Of a DNA stretch of 64,000 nucleotides, positions 60,047 through 64,000 are shown piece after piece. This DNA is from Cyclobacteriaceae bacterium (GTDB lineage Bacteria; Bacteroidota; Bacteroidia; Cytophagales; Cyclobacteriaceae). Position 1 is the first letter of the stretch. Each line of letters starts with the position of its first letter. The notes under the pieces were generated by a model. That model was not told the origin of the DNA and did no database searches. It saw nothing but the letters and a program-made list of their open reading frames with translations. The position numbers were made by a program, and so were the translations under genes. The stretch lies in assembly GCA_025808415.1 (NCBI GenBank), contig CP075525.1:1225501-1289500 (forward strand), read 5' to 3'.

Positions 60047-61645
60047 ATGATTGAAACCGGATCGTACCAATTCGACATCCCCAAACACCAATCGGGCTCG
60101 CAACGCTCGATTATCAAGGTGATCGGTGTTGGTGGAGGTGGCAGTAATGCCGTGAACCACATGTTCCGTCAGGGAATTAAAGACGTAGAATTTGTGGTAT
60201 GTAACACCGACTTGCAGGCGCTTAACAGCAGTCCTGTTCCTACCAAATTACAAATCGGTGTTGACCTAACAGAAGGGCTTGGCTGCGGAGCCAATCCTAA
60301 AGTTGGTAAAGGCGCAGCGATTGAAAGCAAAGAACAAATCCGTGAATTTTTAGAGGGCACTAAAATGCTATTTGTAACCGCAGGCATGGGCGGTGGTACA
60401 GGAACAGGTGCCGCACCGGTAATTGCAAAAATTGCCAAGAGCATGGGCATACTTACCGTGGGTATTGTTACGGCTCCGTTTATGTTCGAAGGCAAGAAGA
60501 AAAGAGAACTTGCTGAAATCGGCATAAGGGCTTTGCGCAGAAGCTGTGATACTGTGTTGGTTATCCTTAACGATAAGCTGCGCGAGATTTACGGCAACCT
60601 GGCCATCGGAAAAGCCTTTGCCCAGGCCGACAATGTATTGACAACAGCGGCAAAGGGTATTGCCGAGATCATTACCCTTACCGGTTATGTGAATGTTGAT
60701 TTCCAGGATGTGCGTACTGTAATGTACAATGCAGGCCCTGCCGTTATGGGTACTGCCGAAACACGAGGTGAAAACCGTGCACGCAATGCGGCCAGCGGTG
60801 CGTTGGCATCGCCTCTGCTCGACAACTGCGACATTATGGGTGCCAAGAAAATTCTGCTCTCCATCATTTCTGGTGCTGAAGCCGAGTTGCAAATGGATGA
60901 ACTCATGGAAATTACCGAGTACATCCAACAACAGGCCGGACAGGATGCCGAGGTTATTTTCGGACATGGTGTTGACGCTGCCCTGGGTGATCGTTTACGG
61001 GTAACCGTTATCGCCACAGGCTTCGACCACGAAGAAGAACACGAGGAAGAGGAGCGTATTGAACTTCCGGAAAAAAAACCGGTGGTAGAGACTAGAAAAG
61101 TCCATGACCTGGAACGTAACCAAATCTGGTTGTTCGAGCAGGACCAACCCCTTGGCGTGCCCCGTGAAGTTGAATTAAAAAAAAATGAGGAGGTAAAAAA
61201 TGAAACCCATGATGATGAAGCGCCCGCCAGGCAAGAAGTTGTTTACAAGGCGCCCTTTAGCAGGATTGATACGGACCTGACGGATGAAGACGATGAAGAA
61301 GGTGAAGCCGGGTTGTTTGATCTGCACGATGATGAATTTGATCGTGAGCCTGAGAAGTACAGCGATCAGGTAATCAACGAGGAGGGTATGATGGAACTCC
61401 GCAATACGCGCAAGCGACTTGAAGACCAGGCACGCGAACGTAAGGAGAAACTGAAACATGCCCGTAAGCAGGAAATGACCAAAGAAGAATTTAATGAGAA
61501 GTGGGCATTACCGGCATACCTGAGGCGAGGCATTAAAATGGATAACGTGCCACATTCATCTGAAACGTTTATATCGAAATTCAACCTGAATGACGACAAC
61601 AACATTTTGGGTAATAATAAATTCTTACACGATAACGTAGACTAG
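60047..61645 (+). CDS. ftsZ: Division tubulin FtsZ
   Basis: A 532-residue tubulin-like GTPase forming the Z-ring. VIGVGGGGSNAVNHM, GMGGGTGTGAAPVIA (the tubulin signature at about 113) and NVDFQDVRTVMYNAGPAVMG are clear. Residues about 325-470 are a long acidic, low-complexity linker, then PAYLRRGIKMDN, the conserved tail peptide of Bacteroidota FtsZ, and about 30 further residues. Cluster end. Confidence 0.98.
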   Translation: MIETGSYQFDIPKHQSGSQRSIIKVIGVGGGGSNAVNHMFRQGIKDVEFVVCNTDLQALNSSPVPTKLQIGVDLTEGLGCGANPKVGKGAAIESKEQIREFLEGTKMLFVTAGMGGGTGTGAAPVIAKIAKSMGILTVGIVTAPFMFEGKKKRELAEIGIRALRRSCDTVLVILNDKLREIYGNLAIGKAFAQADNVLTTAAKGIAEIITLTGYVNVDFQDVRTVMYNAGPAVMGTAETRGENRARNAASGALASPLLDNCDIMGAKKILLSIISGAEAELQMDELMEITEYIQQQAGQDAEVIFGHGVDAALGDRLRVTVIATGFDHEEEHEEEERIELPEKKPVVETRKVHDLERNQIWLFEQDQPLGVPREVELKKNEEVKNETHDDEAPARQEVVYKAPFSRIDTDLTDEDDEEGEAGLFDLHDDEFDREPEKYSDQVINEEGMMELRNTRKRLEDQARERKEKLKHARKQEMTKEEFNEKWALPAYLRRGIKMDNVPHSSETFISKFNLNDDNNILGNNKFLHDNVD

Positions 61646-61949
61646 CACGGATCTATTTAAACATGATTCGATTGCAATCCATGATTTCAAAGGTATGGCA
61701 TTTCCGGTGTGACTGGTATTTTACTCCATTCGTAGTGGTTGTTGGTGGTAAATATTTTTTGCCGGCACCGGTATGCCTTTTTATCAAGTCGGGCACTTAG
61801 CCTGATTACTTTTTTACCTTTGAAAAGCCCCGACAGACGGTTGGGGCTTTTTTATTTTGTGACCTTACGCAAACGATCCGGAAAAGGTTACACGAATGGG
61901 TATTGAAGATTGGCCTCATAGTTGTGTAAGTGAGTATAAACCAAATTCA
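61646..61949. other. Intergenic region after ftsZ
   Basis: About 300 bp without a convincing gene. It holds the terminator at 61823-61857 and, before it, a 45-codon reading at 61663-61800 that ends 22 nt before the terminator. That reading has no clear ribosome-binding site and its hydrophobic composition is not distinctive, so I do not call it. An alternative is a small 3' RNA from the ftsZ transcript. Confidence 0.6.
61823..61857 (+). terminator. Intrinsic terminator ending the dcw transcript
   Basis: A 12-bp stem with some mismatch (61823-61834 with 61840-61851) around a short loop, with A-rich 5' side and T-rich 3' flank to 61857. It is the first terminator-like structure after ftsZ. Confidence 0.85.
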
Positions 61950-61955
61950 ATGTTT

Positions 61956-62360
61956 ATGAAACGGTTTATTTTCTTCCTCTTGCTGCTGGGGTTGTCAGCT
62001 TGTGAGTTTTATTACACCGAACCAGTATACGATTCCCGCGATCGAATCATCGGGCGATATGACATGGAAGAGTATAGTGAAACCTATAATGATTTTACCC
62101 GCTACACAATTTGGATTGAACGATCGGGCAGAAGTTCTGATGCTATTTGGATTGATAATTTTTACGCGGTGAATATCCGCGTACGGGCAACGATCAATTA
62201 CGATAAGGTTACCATACCAAGGCAAACCGTAAACGGCTATGAAGTAGAGGGTGTAGGTACGGTTTATGGAAACCGGGTTTCGTTTAGCTATCGTGTACGC
62301 GATGTTTACAATAACTATCGTACCGATTTCCTGAATGGTACTGCCTATAAAGATTTTTAA
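61956..62360 (+). CDS. Small secreted lipoprotein, unknown function
   Basis: A 134-residue lipoprotein with signal MKRFIFFLLLLGLSAC. The mature part is beta-rich and aromatic (EFYYTEPVYDSRDRIIGRYDMEEYSETYNDFTRY and similar). ATG 61950 or 61956; the second begins right at the signal peptide. It ends at TTAA shared with kdsB. No family recognised. Confidence 0.7.
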   Translation: MKRFIFFLLLLGLSACEFYYTEPVYDSRDRIIGRYDMEEYSETYNDFTRYTIWIERSGRSSDAIWIDNFYAVNIRVRATINYDKVTIPRQTVNGYEVEGVGTVYGNRVSFSYRVRDVYNNYRTDFLNGTAYKDF

Positions 62361-63100
62361 GCTTTAAACAGAGCAAGGGCTTTTCTGAGATCATCGGGTG
62401 TATCGATCCCGATGGTCTCTTGCAAGGTTTCCGCAACTTTAATATTAAATCCATTTTCCAGCCACCGAAGCTGCTCCAATGATTCAGCTTTTTCTAAAGC
62501 TGATGGAGGAAGATTGGTCAGCTTTTCAAGAACATCAGTACGGTAAGCATACATTCCAATGTGTTTGTAAAATGTATGTGCACTCAGCCATTGACCGTGT
62601 TCAATATTCCGAATGTGTGGAATGGGTGAACGGCTAAAGTATAATGCATGGTTTGCAACCGAACAAACTACTTTAACAGTATTGGGATTGGTAATTTGTT
62701 CACTATCCGATATTTTTTTTTTCAAGGTTGCGATTTCTGTGTTTCCATCCAGTAACGATGCCAGTAAGTCTATCTGCTCCGGTTGAATAAAAGGTTCATC
62801 GCCTTGAATATTGATAACGTAATCGAATGGTTTTTTTTGAAGGGTAAGCGCCTCAAAGCAACGATCTGTTCCGCTTACATGGCTTTCACGGGTCATGCAA
62901 ACATCTCCACCAAATGTTTTAACATGATCATAAATAAGGTTGTGATCGGTTGCTATAACAACCGTAGTCAATGACTTTGCTTTTTTAGCTTGTTCATATA
63001 CCCGTTGGATCATGGATTTGCCACCCACATCAGCCAAGGCTTTGGCTGGAAAGCGGGTAGAGGCGTAGCGGGCGGGGATTATTCCGAGTATGGCAGGCAT
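62357..63100 (-). CDS. kdsB: CMP-KDO synthetase KdsB
   Basis: A 247-residue enzyme activating KDO for lipopolysaccharide. IPARYASTRFPAKALADVGGKSMIQRVYEQA is the nucleotide-binding start; the SGTDRCFEA, INIQGDEPFIQPEQIDLL and HIGMYAYRTDVLEKL motifs follow. The ATG at 63100 lies 2 nt from the NfeD-type gene's stop, so the two minus-strand genes are probably one operon. Confidence 0.95.
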   Translation of the reverse strand: MPAILGIIPARYASTRFPAKALADVGGKSMIQRVYEQAKKAKSLTTVVIATDHNLIYDHVKTFGGDVCMTRESHVSGTDRCFEALTLQKKPFDYVINIQGDEPFIQPEQIDLLASLLDGNTEIATLKKKISDSEQITNPNTVKVVCSVANHALYFSRSPIPHIRNIEHGQWLSAHTFYKHIGMYAYRTDVLEKLTNLPPSALEKAESLEQLRWLENGFNIKVAETLQETIGIDTPDDLRKALALFKA

Positions 63101-63102
63101 TT

Positions 63103-64000
63103 CTAAATTTTTTTGACCCGTAATGAAGTAGTTTCGTCATCCAACACCTCTATGGTATCTCCCTTCTCAATAAACTCGCCCCTGGTAAAAGCATCATACA
63201 AGTGGCCGTCAATCATAACTTTTCCTCCTGGACGCAATACCGTGTGGGCTATGCCTTGTTTACCTTTTAGGGAAGTAACAGAGGGGCTTACGGTAAAACC
63301 TTTTTCCCGTTCCTGGGTATCGGTGAGGGCAACCCGCTTGAAAAATTTTGAACTGGATAAGCGGGCTCCTCCGGCAAACAACAGGATAATACCACCCAAC
63401 ATTCCGCCAAAAGTTGCTGCTACTGCGTAGAGTAAATCGTTGGCTGGAACAAAGTTGAAATCAAATGCATCGTTATTGATCATGATAAGGATTAGCGAAA
63501 TCACTGTTAAGGATATGCCCGCAATACCGGCAACTCCAAACCCGGGCAACACAAAAATTTCAACACCAATTAAGGCAAGCCCTGCAAACAGCGCTATAAT
63601 CTCCCAGTTTTCTGCAAGTCCGTTTAAGTAGTAAGGAACAAGATACAGTACAAGGGCAATGGCGGATGCTAAAATCGGGAAACCCACGCCCGGTGTTTGC
63701 AGTTCAAAGTAAATGCCGCCAATAATAATCAGGATGAGGATGCCGCTGATAAAAGGGTTCAGGAAAAAAGCTATGATCCTGTCGGCTGGCCGTAATTCAA
63801 ATTTGATAATTTGATAGTTATCAATGTTGTTGCGTTTCAGGATTTCTTCGATGGACTCCACTTTCGCCTCGCAAAATCCATGTTTAATGGCCTCAGAGGT
63901 TGAGAACGTAATAATTTGACCGGCTTGCGTTACACTGTCAATCGCAATATCTTCATCAACCATGCCTTCAGCAATGCGTGGGTTTCTTCCTTTTTCTTCA
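63103..64000 (-). CDS. NfeD-type membrane protein with ClpP-like N-terminus, C-terminal part
   Basis: The gene runs past the window edge: the frame is open from 64000 to the stop at 63103 and shows GRNPRIAEGMVDEDI, the end of a ClpP/S49-like protease domain, before the apparent ATG at 63963, so that ATG is internal. Four membrane helices (about 85-105, 110-135, 140-165 and 180-200 of the visible part) and a C-terminal OB-fold (about 220-298) with GKVMIDGHLYDAFTRGEFIEKGDTIEVL follow. Such full-length NfeD proteins are linked to stomatin-type membrane quality control. Confidence 0.9.
   Translation of the reverse strand, partial: EEKGRNPRIAEGMVDEDIAIDSVTQAGQIITFSTSEAIKHGFCEAKVESIEEILKRNNIDNYQIIKFELRPADRIIAFFLNPFISGILILIIIGGIYFELQTPGVGFPILASAIALVLYLVPYYLNGLAENWEIIALFAGLALIGVEIFVLPGFGVAGIAGISLTVISLILIMINNDAFDFNFVPANDLLYAVAATFGGMLGGIILLFAGGARLSSSKFFKRVALTDTQEREKGFTVSPSVTSLKGKQGIAHTVLRPGGKVMIDGHLYDAFTRGEFIEKGDTIEVLDDETTSLRVKKI

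Noticed and set aside
61663..61800. 45-codon reading between ftsZ and its terminator
   Set aside because: No ribosome-binding site or recognisable pattern; its position ahead of the terminator could be chance.
1..64000. tRNA, rRNA, tmRNA or CRISPR arrays
   Set aside because: I scanned the intergenic gaps by eye for cloverleaf and spaced-repeat patterns and saw none; all repeats found are dyads, short tandem words or palindromes.

Overview
The window looks like chromosomal DNA of a Bacteroidota bacterium, most likely of the class Cytophagia. The support is: Bacteroidota-type promoters (TAnnTTTG at -7, TTTG or TTG about 20 nt upstream) before rplM, nqrA and mraZ; a division/cell-wall (dcw) cluster in the Bacteroidota order with the family's FtsL, FtsZ tail and PASTA-tailed FtsI; a sodium-pumping Nqr operon; many small lipoproteins; and GC content in the mid 40s by eye. 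No tRNA, rRNA or CRISPR array was found.

Layout. 1-5.2 kb: end of an FtsX-type permease, recA, a putative aminopeptidase, a PhoB/PhoR-like two-component pair and an RluA-type pseudouridine synthase. 5.3-8 kb: rplM-rpsI-rpsB-tsf with a promoter and two terminators. 8-20 kb: a cupin/JmjC-like protein, two orphan sensor kinases, an ABC-F ATPase, an amidohydrolase, TPR and CBS proteins, arfB and several unknowns. 20-25 kb: an SDR / APH-like kinase / acyl-CoA dehydrogenase operon resembling the phosphorylation-dependent 4-hydroxyacyl-CoA pathway, then a Dabb protein and a serpin lipoprotein. 25.6-39 kb: MATE transporter, small-lipoprotein/cmk pair, nqrABCDE without nqrF, an oxidoreductase, DUF502 protein, GH130-like lipoprotein, mnmA and a TlpA-like lipoprotein. 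39.2-44.4 kb: an accessory island holding an orphan Rhs C-terminal module, two unknown secreted proteins and a group II intron. 45-61.9 kb: the dcw cluster mraZ-rsmH-ftsL-ftsI-murE-mraY-murD-ftsW-murG-murC-ftsQ-ftsA-ftsZ. 61.9-64 kb: a lipoprotein, kdsB and an NfeD-type protein cut by the window edge.

The most unusual signal is a set of short self-complementary intergenic elements built from a few recurring words (GTTGTTAG-, CTAGCTG- and AATTG-type). Exact 12-16-mers recur between distant loci. In the dcw cluster these elements accompany two four-helix-bundle (23S-IVP family) genes, one intact between mraZ and rsmH and one frameshifted between murE and mraY. The frameshifted copy is bracketed by 15-bp inverted repeats that match in 14 positions, which looks like a small mobile cassette; the dyads elsewhere could be its gene-less relatives.

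Regulation that can be read directly: three AAAGTGG repeats at 10-bp spacing overlap the mraZ promoter, a classic MraZ operator, so the dcw cluster is probably autorepressed by its first product. Many dcw and nqr genes overlap by 4-14 nt, indicating translational coupling.
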